A DNA stretch of 64,000 nucleotides from NCBI GenBank assembly GCA_036802685.1, contig DAIRVS010000001.1:1-64000 (forward strand), given 5' to 3'. Positions within the stretch are counted from its first letter, which is position 1; each line of letters opens with the position of its first letter. The translations under genes and the position numbers were made by a program. Of the stretch, positions 8,500 through 16,772 are shown piece by piece. The notes under the pieces were generated by a model. That model did not search any database. It was not told the DNA's origin and saw only the letters and a list, made by a program, of their open reading frames with translations. Origin of the DNA: HGW-17 sp938004375 (GTDB lineage: Bacteria; Myxococcota_A; Polyangia; HGW-17).

Positions 8500-10275
8500 T
8501 TACGGATAGCACACACCGATGGTGGCGTTCCCCACGTTCTCACAGGTCTGACTCCCGGTGCAGGTCGTGGGGCTGGCCAGCGTACAGGCACGGAAGCATT
8601 TGTAAGCCCCCCCGTCGTTCACACACATTTGCCCCCCCACGCAGAGATCCGTGGCGCAGTTGCCCCCCTGAGCCACCGTGGCCCAAGAAGTGGGCAGACA
8701 ATAGGTGTTGCCGAGCATCTGGCAGGTGTAATTGAGGGGACACCCGGTGTTGGCCACGACGTTGCATGCATCCACATCCTTGCATAGACCGAACTCGGTG
8801 CCCGTAAGCAGATAGGCGCACAGTCCGTCGGAGGGGCAGTCGTGCAGCATGGGGGTGTTGTAGGCATCGCACAAGGGAGAGCAGACGCTTCCCTCCCCGA
8901 GATTGACGCACTTGGCTCCGAACGGGCAACGGCTGGAGGGGCCGCAGGCGCCATAGAGCGTCCCTGTATCGTAAAAAGTCGAATCCGCAAGGCAGGCGGC
9001 CACGTTGCTCGAGTTGAGGCCGCATTTCTGGCCAACCGGACAAGACAGAGGACAATCCCAGTAGACAAGATCACGATTGCAGGCGGGAACACAGGCCGCG
9101 TTGGAGGCGCAGTCGGAGTCGGCGCAGTCGACCTGACCGTCCCCGTCGTTGTCGCCGCTGTCGGTGCAGTTGAGCTCGGTGGCCTGGCAGGTGATGCCGC
9201 CGGGACCGGGGCGACCTGCACAGTCGGGGTCGCGGCAGTCGCTCAGCCCGTCGCGGTCGTTGTCACAGACGTCGTTGCAGGTGGTCTCGGGTGTCTGACA
9301 CGTGCAGCCGCCTGGCCCAGGCTGCCCGATGCAGTTCGGATCGTTGCAGTCCACGCTTCCGTCCCCGTCGTTGTCGTAGCCGTCCTGGCAGGAAGTCTCG
9401 GGGATTTGGCAGGTACCACCCCCGGGTCCCGGCAAACCGTTGCAGTTGACGTCGGCACAGTCGATGAAGCCGTTCACGTCGTCGTCGAGCCCGTTGTCAC
9501 AGTCCTCGGGGGGACCCTGGCAGTTGACGGACGCGTCGCAGTCGGAGTCGGTACAGTCTCCCAGCCCGTCTCCGTCGTTGTCGTAGTTGTCCTGACAGCG
9601 GGTCTCGACCAGCTCGCACAGGCCGCCGTTCGGGCCGTTCTGGCCATCGCAGTCGTCGTCGGCGCAATCCCTTTTCCCGTCCCCGTCATCGTCCAACCCG
9701 TTGTCGCAGTCCTCGTCCTGCGGCTGGCAGGCCTGGTGGGTGGCGCAGTCCGCGTCGTCGCAGTCCACGTCCCCGTCCCCGTCGTCGTCGGTCCCGTTCA
9801 TGCAGTTCTCGCCGGTGGCGCACACGGGATCGGCCGCGCAGTCCGCGTCGTCGCAGTCGGCGGCGCCGTCCCCGTCATCGTCGGTCCCGTTGTCGCAGAT
9901 CTCGTCCTCGAGGCAGGCGGCGAAGGAGGCACAGTCGGCGTCGTCGCAATCGGCTTCCCCGTCCCCGTCGTCGTCGGTCCCGTTGTCGCAGTCCTCGACC
10001 TGGGCACACACGGCCGCGTTGGTGCAATCGGCGTCGTCGCAGTCCACGTCCCCGTCCCCGTCGTCGTCGGTCCCGTTGTCGCAGTCCTCGACCCCCTCGC
10101 AGACGGGATCGGCGACGCAGTCGGAGTCCTGGCAGTCGATGAAGCCGTCCCCGTCGTCGTCGAGCAGGTTGGTGCAGTTCTCCGCCGTGACGTTCTTCTT
10201 GCCGCCGCCGGCGCAGCCGAAGGCGCCCAGGGCCAGCAGCGGGACGATCAGGCTGGTCAGCATCAGGTTTCTCAT
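8500..10275 (-). CDS. lipoprotein with DDDGDG calcium-binding-like repeats
   Basis: A 591-residue predicted lipoprotein with lipobox GAFGC (Cys 21). From about residue 32 to 395 it consists of repeats of the form CxNGxDDDGDGxxDCxDxDC, spaced 31-38 residues apart. They resemble thrombospondin type 3-like calcium-binding loops with added disulfides. Four copies at residues 63-186 are nearly identical and exactly 31 residues long. The C-terminal 190 residues are a separate Cys-rich region with CPVGQKCG and CPFGAKCV, probably disulfide-bonded modules. ATG 10275 has a GGAGG eight bases upstream. Likely exposed on the outer membrane; whether it binds calcium is inferred from the Asp spacing. The role is unknown. 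Confidence 0.83.
   Translation of the reverse strand: MRNLMLTSLIVPLLALGAFGCAGGGKKNVTAENCTNLLDDDGDGFIDCQDSDCVADPVCEGVEDCDNGTDDDGDGDVDCDDADCTNAAVCAQVEDCDNGTDDDGDGEADCDDADCASFAACLEDEICDNGTDDDGDGAADCDDADCAADPVCATGENCMNGTDDDGDGDVDCDDADCATHQACQPQDEDCDNGLDDDGDGKRDCADDDCDGQNGPNGGLCELVETRCQDNYDNDGDGLGDCTDSDCDASVNCQGPPEDCDNGLDDDVNGFIDCADVNCNGLPGPGGGTCQIPETSCQDGYDNDGDGSVDCNDPNCIGQPGPGGCTCQTPETTCNDVCDNDRDGLSDCRDPDCAGRPGPGGITCQATELNCTDSGDNDGDGQVDCADSDCASNAACVPACNRDLVYWDCPLSCPVGQKCGLNSSNVAACLADSTFYDTGTLYGACGPSSRCPFGAKCVNLGEGSVCSPLCDAYNTPMLHDCPSDGLCAYLLTGTEFGLCKDVDACNVVANTGCPLNYTCQMLGNTYCLPTSWATVAQGGNCATDLCVGGQMCVNDGGAYKCFRACTLASPTTCTGSQTCENVGNATIGVCYP
9718..10089 (-). repeat. four 93-bp tandem coding repeats
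   Basis: Four consecutive 31-codon units inside the DDDGDG lipoprotein gene (residues 63-186). Each codes for ENCxNGTDDDGDG-type loops with very similar DNA. Copy number could change by recombination. Confidence 0.8.
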
Positions 10276-10340
10276 GACGAATCCTCCGGGTCGGTCAAGG
10301 CCGAAATAGGTGGCGCTGTTTAATGATTAATCGCCAGCAC

Positions 10341-10354
10341 ACTACAAGTGTAGT
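10341..10354. promoter_or_regulatory. palindrome upstream of DDDGDG lipoprotein gene
   Basis: ACTACA and TGTAGT arms (10341-10346, 10349-10354) with a two-base centre lie 66 bases upstream of the minus-strand start at 10275. It could be an operator or a short hairpin at the end of the upstream gene pair. No protein can be assigned. Confidence 0.3.
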
Positions 10355-10425
10355 ACCGAAAAGCCCTTCAATCAAATGATGAATCCAGATTTTTTCAAAT
10401 TTTTCCATTCCCGGTGTCGGGCGGA

Positions 10426-10929
10426 TCACTCCTGGGTGGGCTCGTCCTGCTCCTTGTCGTGGAAACCGGTGGCCTTCGTGTCGGGCTTGGGCTGCCGCTT
10501 CAACTTGTCCCGCAACGGGTCGTCCAGGTCCCCGCCGCCGGGTCCACCCCCGGCCCCTCCTCCGGTCTTCGTGCCGGCGGCCATCGAAGACAAGCCCGGC
10601 CGAGGAGCCACGGTCTTGACCTCGTCCATGGGGCTCACGAGACCGGGATCGAGCTTGGCGCCCGGTTCCGGATCGGCGGGTGGCTCCGTCGGCGTGGCGT
10701 CCCGGGTGTCCGCGGGATCGTCGGCCTTCCCCTCTCCGGTTGCCGGCGGACCGATGGACGGTCCGGTTGCCGGCGGACCTATCGATTTGGGCCGGTCCGC
10801 CGCCATCTCGGAGAGGTCCTCCTCTTGAGCCTTCTCTTCGGGCGCAGGGGCCGGGCCGGACCCGCCGGCCTCCTTCTTGCCGCAGCCGACCAGGGACACG
10901 AGCATCAGGATCACCCAGAAAGTCCTCAT
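10426..10929 (-). CDS. small proline-rich lipoprotein, function unknown
   Basis: A 167-residue predicted lipoprotein with a short hydrophobic signal and lipobox LVGC (Cys 16). The rest is low-complexity: Ala/Pro/Glu-rich, with a duplicated IGPPATGPSIGPPATG segment, and then Gly-rich and charged to the C-terminus. No recognisable fold or catalytic motif. Its ATG overlaps the stop of the upstream hydrolase gene by four bases, so the two are co-translated. It may be a periplasmic partner or spacer protein for that hydrolase; this is inferred from position only. Confidence 0.7.
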   Translation of the reverse strand: MRTFWVILMLVSLVGCGKKEAGGSGPAPAPEEKAQEEDLSEMAADRPKSIGPPATGPSIGPPATGEGKADDPADTRDATPTEPPADPEPGAKLDPGLVSPMDEVKTVAPRPGLSSMAAGTKTGGGAGGGPGGGDLDDPLRDKLKRQPKPDTKATGFHDKEQDEPTQE

Positions 10930-12371
10930 TTTCCACCTCCGGCGGGGCCGCGCAGGAACGCCAGGATCGCCTCGACGACCTCGGCGGCGACGTGCCCCGG
11001 CTTCATGTACTCGCTGGGCCCCGGCGTCCCGTCGCCCTTCATGAACAGATGGTTGAGCTCGGGGAAGGCCTGCAGCCGGACGTTGGGCAGGGCGCCCAGC
11101 TCCTGCTTCCAGCGGGCGAAGTCCCCGGCCAGGGTGACCTGGTAGTCGCGCCCGCCCTGGAGGATCAGGATCGGCAGCTTCAGGTTCCGCGCCACCACCA
11201 CCGGGTCGTATCCCTTCAGGTGGATCCAGAAGGGCGCGGGCATCCCCAGGGGCAGCTCCTCGGACGGCGTCTCAGGGGTGAGCTTCGGATCCCGGACCTT
11301 CTTGACCCCGGCCGCAATCTTGTCCAAAGCGGCCTTCTCGTCCGCCGAGACGACCCCGTCGAGCTTGCTCAGGAAGGTGCCCTGCTCGAGGATGAGCTCC
11401 TCCAGCGGGCGGGCGTTGCCGGCCAGGAGCACGATCCCCGCGAGTTCGGGCAGATCCCGCGCGATGCCCGGGGCGGCCATGGCGCCCTGGCTGTGCCCGA
11501 TCACGTAGACGCGCCCGGGCTCCACCCTCCGGTGACCCCGCAAGAAGCCGACCGCCCGCTTCGCGTCCTCGGAGGTCTCGGTCTCCAAGGTCAGGTTCTT
11601 CGCGTCCTTGAGCACCAGGCCGGCGTGGACCTTGGTGCGCTTGTCGTAGCGCAGCACGGCGACGCCCGCCGAGCACAGACCGTGGGCGAGATCCCGGAAG
11701 GGCTTGTTGGGGCCGATGGTCTCGTCGCGGTCGTTGGGCCCGGAGCCATGCACGAGCACCGCCGCCGGGGTGCGCCCGTCGCCCTTGGGCAGGCACAGCA
11801 CGCCGGGCAGCACGAAGGGCGCCTCGCCGAAGGTGACGTTCTCCTCGGTGTAGCGGTCGGCCTGCACGTACGGGGGCACCGTGGCGACGCCGGGCTGTTC
11901 GGCCGGCGCGAAGAAGAGCCCCGAGAGCTGGCCGTCCTTGTTGAAGGTCATCTTGATGGTCAGATAGGCCTTCTCGAACTCGCACACCGTGGAGATCATC
12001 TGATAGTGCCCCTTGACCTCGCGCTGGGCGCTCACCTGGCGCTTCAGTTTTCCGGTGTGGGAGACCAGCTGCTCCCAGGCCGCCACGAGCTTGTTCCGGT
12101 CCATCACCTTCGCCATCTGGGAGTCGAACTCGGCTAGGACCTTGTCGTAATCCCGGGCCTCGAGCTGGTCGATGAGCCCGCGCGCCTTCTCGGTCTGGTT
12201 GTCCAGCGCGATCGCGGGCACCATCGGCGCGTCCGAGGGCATCGGTGCGTCCGCAGGCATCGCCGCGGCCGGGTCCACGGAGCCGGGTCCCGGGGCGTGG
12301 GGGGCGGCCTCTTTGTTTCCGCAGGCAGCGAGGAACAGAACGAGGCTCAGGGACAGGAACAGCGTTTTCAT
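10926..12371 (-). CDS. lipoprotein alpha/beta hydrolase with N-terminal DUF3887-like domain
   Basis: A 481-residue predicted lipoprotein esterase. The signal ends in LAACG (Cys 17), then a Pro/Ala/Met linker containing two APMPSDAPM-like copies. Residues about 57-155 resemble the DUF3887 helical/beta module (ARGLIDQLEARDYDKVLAEF) that often precedes secreted hydrolases. The alpha/beta hydrolase domain follows from about 180: oxyanion motif VLVHGSGPNDRDE near 206-217, nucleophile motif GHSQG with Ser 294, and a late histidine in FPELNHLF. A complete Ser-Asp-His triad therefore looks likely, with an Asp in the ILQGGRDYQV loop. The substrate is unknown; small acyl esters are typical of this class. 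It is coupled to the small lipoprotein gene downstream. Confidence 0.85.
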   Translation of the reverse strand: MKTLFLSLSLVLFLAACGNKEAAPHAPGPGSVDPAAAMPADAPMPSDAPMVPAIALDNQTEKARGLIDQLEARDYDKVLAEFDSQMAKVMDRNKLVAAWEQLVSHTGKLKRQVSAQREVKGHYQMISTVCEFEKAYLTIKMTFNKDGQLSGLFFAPAEQPGVATVPPYVQADRYTEENVTFGEAPFVLPGVLCLPKGDGRTPAAVLVHGSGPNDRDETIGPNKPFRDLAHGLCSAGVAVLRYDKRTKVHAGLVLKDAKNLTLETETSEDAKRAVGFLRGHRRVEPGRVYVIGHSQGAMAAPGIARDLPELAGIVLLAGNARPLEELILEQGTFLSKLDGVVSADEKAALDKIAAGVKKVRDPKLTPETPSEELPLGMPAPFWIHLKGYDPVVVARNLKLPILILQGGRDYQVTLAGDFARWKQELGALPNVRLQAFPELNHLFMKGDGTPGPSEYMKPGHVAAEVVEAILAFLRGPAGGGK

Positions 12372-12387
12372 GGGTTCAACCTCGAGA

Positions 12388-14148
12388 TCACTGGAAGGAG
12401 ACGTTCAGCGTGTAGGCCCCACTGAACACCGAGCCGGACACATAGGAGTCGGCGACGATGAGATAACGGCCGGGAGCCACCGCCCGGGAGAAGGTGCTGT
12501 TGTGGCGCGTCAGGCAGGCCCGGGGGTCGTCCATGACCACGAGGTGGATGTCCACGTCCACGGGATCCACGCAGTCCACCGAGACCGTGAGCGTGCCGTG
12601 CCGCGGGATCTTGATCTCGTAGACCACCTCGGGTCCCGACTCGTTGGCGGTGGAGCAGTTGTACTGGTCGAAGCGAGACTGTCCACCCACCGTGGTGTGG
12701 CTGTGGGAGTACGGCCAGGAGGCGATGCGGAAGGGACATTCGTGGGTGCCGTTGGGAGTGCAGCTCTGCCCCCACAGGGAGCGGTCCAGGTCGCGCACGT
12801 CGAGCAGCCAGTAGTCCACCCGGGCGCCGGAGGAGGTCCAGGCGTTGTTGATGAACGCGGTCCAGTTCGCCATGCCGGGGATCACCTGGCAGCCGGCGCT
12901 CCAGCCGCCCACGCGGGCGGTGCCCAGGGGTGCGGAGACCGAGCCCATGTGGATGTTGTGGGCCGAGCCCACCCGGATGTAGTCGAGGGTGGCGCCGCTA
13001 TTGAGCCAGCCGTTGCGGTCGTTGTCCCAGTGCCCGTTGGCGTTGGCGTCGTCGGCCGTGTTGTAATCCCAGTCGTAGTTGTATTCGTTCATCGAAAGCG
13101 CGTTGTAGTCGCGGTGCCAGCCGTTGGTGTAGCGGTACAGGCGGTTGGGCAGAAGCGAGCTCGTGGAGTCGTAGGAGTTGTCGCCGGTGTCGGTGTTCAC
13201 GGGGAACTCGCGCACGTGCTTGACGCCGGAGCCGTCGATCCACAGCAGCACGAGGGTGTCGTTGAAGTGGTCGGGGGAGTTGCGGTGCCAGATCAGGCGC
13301 CCGGGATAGGCGCCCCGCAGGCCGACCACGTTGCGGAAGTTGGCCGCCGTGTTCATGGTGACGCCCAGCGTGCGCTCGACGATGTCGCGGTAGAAGTCGA
13401 AGGCCTCGCTCTCGGTGAGCTCGCGCACGCCCGACGGGGTCTCAAAGCAGCGGGTGCCGCTCCAGGCCGCCCCGCGGGAGAACAGCGGCATGTTGTCCGA
13501 GTACCCGGGCATGGTGATCGGGGGCGGCGGCAACCCGTCCACCGGGGGCGGCGTGAGGAACCACAGGTACGCCGGGGCGGGCTCGCCGTGGGTGACCGGC
13601 CCGAGATCGAGATCGGGGTCCACGGCGTCGAAGCCGGCGCCGGCCGGGCGCAGGGACTTGAGCGCGCCGGTCACGGGCGCGGGAAAGTCGCTGTCGTAAG
13701 TGAAATTGCACGAGGTCGGGCCGTTGGTGACGCAGAGGTGGTCCGGCCCGCAGGTCTGGTTGTCCGCGCAGTGGTCGTTGCCCTCGCAGTAGCCGTCGCG
13801 CACGACGCAGAACCAGGTGCCGTCGCACTCCTGCCAGGCCTCGCAGTCGGTGCTGTCCGCACAGCGACCGGCCACGTCCACGCAGTAGCCCCCCACCGAA
13901 CAGGTCTGCCAGGGCTCGCACTCGGCGGGCGTCGTGCAGTCATGTCCCACATTGTTTGTATTGTTTGTGTTATTATTAATATTATTTACATTATTTAGAT
14001 TATTAATATTGTTGGCATTATTTAGATTGTTTGCGTTATTAATATTGTTTATATTGTTTGCATTATTACTATTATTGGTTTTTTCGGTCTCATCGGGACC
14101 ACAGGCGCTCAGACCAACCAGTAAGAAAAACAGGAACCAACGACGCAT
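12388..14148 (-). CDS. Asn-linker lipoprotein with L,D-transpeptidase-like SAGC domain
   Basis: A 586-residue predicted lipoprotein. The lipobox is LSAC (Cys 16), followed at residues 25-66 by a long Asn-Asn-X linker, then a Cys-rich stretch (71-148) with repeated CxxxxxCxxWxxC units. Residues about 240-440 form a compact domain with NIHMG around His 400 and WSAGC around Cys 420. The His-x-Gly and Ser-x-Gly-Cys spacing matches the catalytic pattern of YkuD/L,D-transpeptidases, so it may cross-link or cleave peptidoglycan; this is an inference, as the rest of the domain is not clearly typical. The C-terminal 130 residues look like a beta-sandwich with TLTVSVDCVDPVDVDIHLVV, similar to PPC domains. 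It lies 70 bases downstream of the dual-kinase gene on the same strand. Confidence 0.75.
   Translation of the reverse strand: MRRWFLFFLLVGLSACGPDETEKTNNSNNANNINNINNANNLNNANNINNLNNVNNINNNTNNTNNVGHDCTTPAECEPWQTCSVGGYCVDVAGRCADSTDCEAWQECDGTWFCVVRDGYCEGNDHCADNQTCGPDHLCVTNGPTSCNFTYDSDFPAPVTGALKSLRPAGAGFDAVDPDLDLGPVTHGEPAPAYLWFLTPPPVDGLPPPPITMPGYSDNMPLFSRGAAWSGTRCFETPSGVRELTESEAFDFYRDIVERTLGVTMNTAANFRNVVGLRGAYPGRLIWHRNSPDHFNDTLVLLWIDGSGVKHVREFPVNTDTGDNSYDSTSSLLPNRLYRYTNGWHRDYNALSMNEYNYDWDYNTADDANANGHWDNDRNGWLNSGATLDYIRVGSAHNIHMGSVSAPLGTARVGGWSAGCQVIPGMANWTAFINNAWTSSGARVDYWLLDVRDLDRSLWGQSCTPNGTHECPFRIASWPYSHSHTTVGGQSRFDQYNCSTANESGPEVVYEIKIPRHGTLTVSVDCVDPVDVDIHLVVMDDPRACLTRHNSTFSRAVAPGRYLIVADSYVSGSVFSGAYTLNVSFQ
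13951..14079 (-). repeat. AT-rich Asn-Asn-X coding microsatellite
   Basis: About 43 codons encoding Asn-Asn-X triplets (residues 24-66 of the lipoprotein) written mostly with AAT codons. It makes an AT-rich patch inside a GC-rich gene. The sequence is internally repetitive and so prone to slippage. Confidence 0.8.
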
Positions 14149-14218
14149 GGGACACCTCCGCCACGGTGCATCACCTTAGCAGACCCGCGGGCACGCGGCA
14201 ATCGGTCATTCGGCGGGA

Positions 14219-16627
14219 TCACAGCCCCAAAAGGGCGCGGGCGCGGGCTTCGAGCTCCCGGGCGCGGGGGCCTCCGCCGGCGGCGGCGGCGCGGCGGGCC
14301 AGTTCGTAGGCCCGGGGCACCTCGCCGGCCTCCAGGGCCTTCTCGGCGGCCTCGGTCCACTCGAGGGCGGCGCGGGCAGGCGGGGGGGCGACGGAGCGAC
14401 GGACGTCGGCGCGGCCGACGGTGGCGCGCCCGGCGGCGGCGCGGCGTTCGCGCAGGCGGGTGACCTTCGCGGGCGCGGGGGCAGCGGCGGCGGCGGCCAC
14501 CTGGTCGTCCCCGCGCGGGGCGCCGGCCACGGGTGTCGCCGCCGGGGCCTCGGACGCGGTCGTCTCCACCCGGAGGCTGCCGCGCACCGTCACGGGCGCG
14601 AACCGCGCGAAGTTCGGACCCGGATCCGAGGCGACCGCGAGCCCGACGATGAACACCACGACGCCCGCGATGGTGAGGGCGGCGGGCATCCAGTTGTAAC
14701 CCTCGGCCGAGGCCGGCTTGCGCGGCACGGCGCGGGCGGGGGCGGGTCCGGGGGCCAGGCGGCGGCGCTCCTGCATCGGCTCGGGGGCGAGCATGCGGGA
14801 CCAATAGGCCAGCTGCTGGGCCGTCTCGCGCAGCGCCGACGGCCGGCGGTGGGGATCCTGCTGCAGGCAGTTCTCGATCAACTCCACGAGGCCGCCGGGC
14901 AGGTCCGGCCGCACGTCCGAGAGCCGGCGGCGCAGGCCCTTGATCTTGTTCTGGATGATCGTCTGCGTGTTCTCCGACTGGTACGGCGGCACCCCCGCGA
15001 AGAACTCGTACACCACGGCGCCGAACGAGTAGATGTCGGCCGCGCACGTGGCCTTCTCGCCCAAAAGCAGCTCGGGGGCGATGTACTCGGGCGTCCCCAG
15101 GGTGATCCCCGGCCGCGTGAGGTCCTCGTCCATCCCCGAGAACGACTTGGCGATGCCGAAGTCGATCAGTTTCACCCGCTCGTCGCCGGAGGCGTCGCGC
15201 ACCAGGTGCAGGTTGTCGGGCTTGATGTCCCGGTGGATCAGCCCCGCCTCGTGGGCGGCCGCGATCCCGTAGGCCACCTGGGAGGCGTACTTGCACGCGC
15301 GGTGCGGCGCCAGCGGTCCCTGGGTCAGGATCTCGCCCAGGTTGTGGCCCTCGAGCAGCTCCATGACCAGGAACGGCTTGACTCCCTCGATGAAGCCGTA
15401 GTCCAGCACCTCCACCACCGACGGATGCGAGACCCGCGAGGCAGCCTTGGCCTCGCGTTCGAAGCGCACGCCGGCCTCCTCGGGGGACATGCTGCCCTTG
15501 GGCTCGAGGACCTTCACGGCCACGCGGCGTCCCAGGGGCTGGTGGATGGCCTCGTAGACGCGCCCCATGCCGCCCTCGCCCAGGATGCGGGTGATCTGGT
15601 AGCGCGAGGCGACGAGGTCGCCGGCGCGGATCTGGATCTCGCGCTTGCGGCTGCGGAACTCCTTGTAATCCTCGAGGAGGCGCTCGCGGTGCCCGACCTG
15701 CTGCTTGCGCTCGGTGACGAACAGCGCGTGCATGAACGCCGCCGCGTCCCGGGAGTCGGTGCCCGGCGCGTTCTGCCCGAGCCAGGTGTTGGCCAGGGCG
15801 ACCACGTCCGAGGCCGAGGGGCGCTCGTCGGGGTCCGGGTCGAGCATGGACAGGATCAGGGTGTCCAGGCGCTCGTCCCCGCGGCCGCACACCGCCGTGG
15901 GAGGGCGCACCCCGGGCCCCTGGGCGCGGGCCTTGAGCTCGCGCATCATGTCCTCCTCCTTGCCGGGCTCGAACAGGCGGTGGCCGGTCACGAGCTCCCA
16001 GAAGAGGATGCCCAGGGAGTAGACGTCGGTGCGGTCGGTCATCTCGTCCCCGGCGGCCTGTTCGGGAGCCAGGTAGGGGAGCTTCCCGTAGATGATGCCG
16101 GGCTTGGTCAGGCGGCGGTTCTGGCCGGTGAGCGCCAGCCCGAAGTCCAGCACCTTGATCTCCCCCGAGAAGGTGAACATCACGTTGGGCGGGGACACGT
16201 CGCGGTGCACCAGGTTGAGCCCGTTGAAGCCATGGGCGTAGGAGAGCCCGCGGGCGGCCTCCTTCATCGCATAGACGATCACCGGCAGCGGGAACGGGAC
16301 CCGCATCTGCGCGCACTGGTTCCAGATGGCGCGCAGGTTCTCGCCCTCGACGAGCTCCATGGCCATGTAGGCTTCCTGCCCCAGCACGCCGACGTCGAAG
16401 ACCGACACCAGGTTGCCGTGCGCCATGCGCAGGGTGATCTCCACCTCGGACTGGAAGCGCAACAGCGCGTCCGGCGTCTGCGAGGAAGAGAGGATCTTCT
16501 TGATCGCGCAGAACTTCTCCAGTCCGGGTTCCCCGTACACGGCCAGGTGGACCTGGCCCATTCCGCCGCGCGCCAAGGGTTCGAGCAACGTGTAACGACC
16601 GAAGGGGATGAATGATGATGCGCTCAT
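14219..16627 (-). CDS. Ser/Thr protein kinase with two complete kinase domains and a TM segment
   Basis: An 802-residue eukaryote-like kinase with two Hanks-type domains in tandem. Domain 1 (about 11-285): glycine loop ARGGMG, Lys 43, HRDVSPPN (141-148), DFG (161-163) and an APEQ motif. Domain 2 (about 343-610): GEGGMG, Lys 372, HRDIKPDN (465-472), DFG (489-491) and APEL. All catalytic residues are visible in both, so both may be active. HRDVSPPN is the variant common in myxobacterial kinases. A membrane segment at about 646-667 puts both kinases in the cytoplasm, with an Ala/Arg-rich C-terminal tail of about 130 residues outside. The start is ATG 16627; a GATAAT box 8 bases before it suggests a nearly leaderless transcript, which is tentative. 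Targets are unknown. Confidence 0.93.
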   Translation of the reverse strand: MSASSFIPFGRYTLLEPLARGGMGQVHLAVYGEPGLEKFCAIKKILSSSQTPDALLRFQSEVEITLRMAHGNLVSVFDVGVLGQEAYMAMELVEGENLRAIWNQCAQMRVPFPLPVIVYAMKEAARGLSYAHGFNGLNLVHRDVSPPNVMFTFSGEIKVLDFGLALTGQNRRLTKPGIIYGKLPYLAPEQAAGDEMTDRTDVYSLGILFWELVTGHRLFEPGKEEDMMRELKARAQGPGVRPPTAVCGRGDERLDTLILSMLDPDPDERPSASDVVALANTWLGQNAPGTDSRDAAAFMHALFVTERKQQVGHRERLLEDYKEFRSRKREIQIRAGDLVASRYQITRILGEGGMGRVYEAIHQPLGRRVAVKVLEPKGSMSPEEAGVRFEREAKAASRVSHPSVVEVLDYGFIEGVKPFLVMELLEGHNLGEILTQGPLAPHRACKYASQVAYGIAAAHEAGLIHRDIKPDNLHLVRDASGDERVKLIDFGIAKSFSGMDEDLTRPGITLGTPEYIAPELLLGEKATCAADIYSFGAVVYEFFAGVPPYQSENTQTIIQNKIKGLRRRLSDVRPDLPGGLVELIENCLQQDPHRRPSALRETAQQLAYWSRMLAPEPMQERRRLAPGPAPARAVPRKPASAEGYNWMPAALTIAGVVVFIVGLAVASDPGPNFARFAPVTVRGSLRVETTASEAPAATPVAGAPRGDDQVAAAAAAPAPAKVTRLRERRAAAGRATVGRADVRRSVAPPPARAALEWTEAAEKALEAGEVPRAYELARRAAAAGGGPRARELEARARALLGL

Positions 16628-16772
16628 GGGTCCACATTATCCCACATTGTTGCCCCTCGCAATTTTTGTCGCGTTTCTCGGCCGCGTTTTCCCCGAACAC
16701 CTGTTTTTCCGCCGTGGACATTCAATTTTTCTCTGGTAGATTATGGGAACGGCCCGCCGGAAAGGAGTCCCC

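Noticed and set aside
14849..16615. 588-codon open frame on the plus strand
   Set aside because: Shadow of the dual-kinase gene; no ribosome site or conserved motif.
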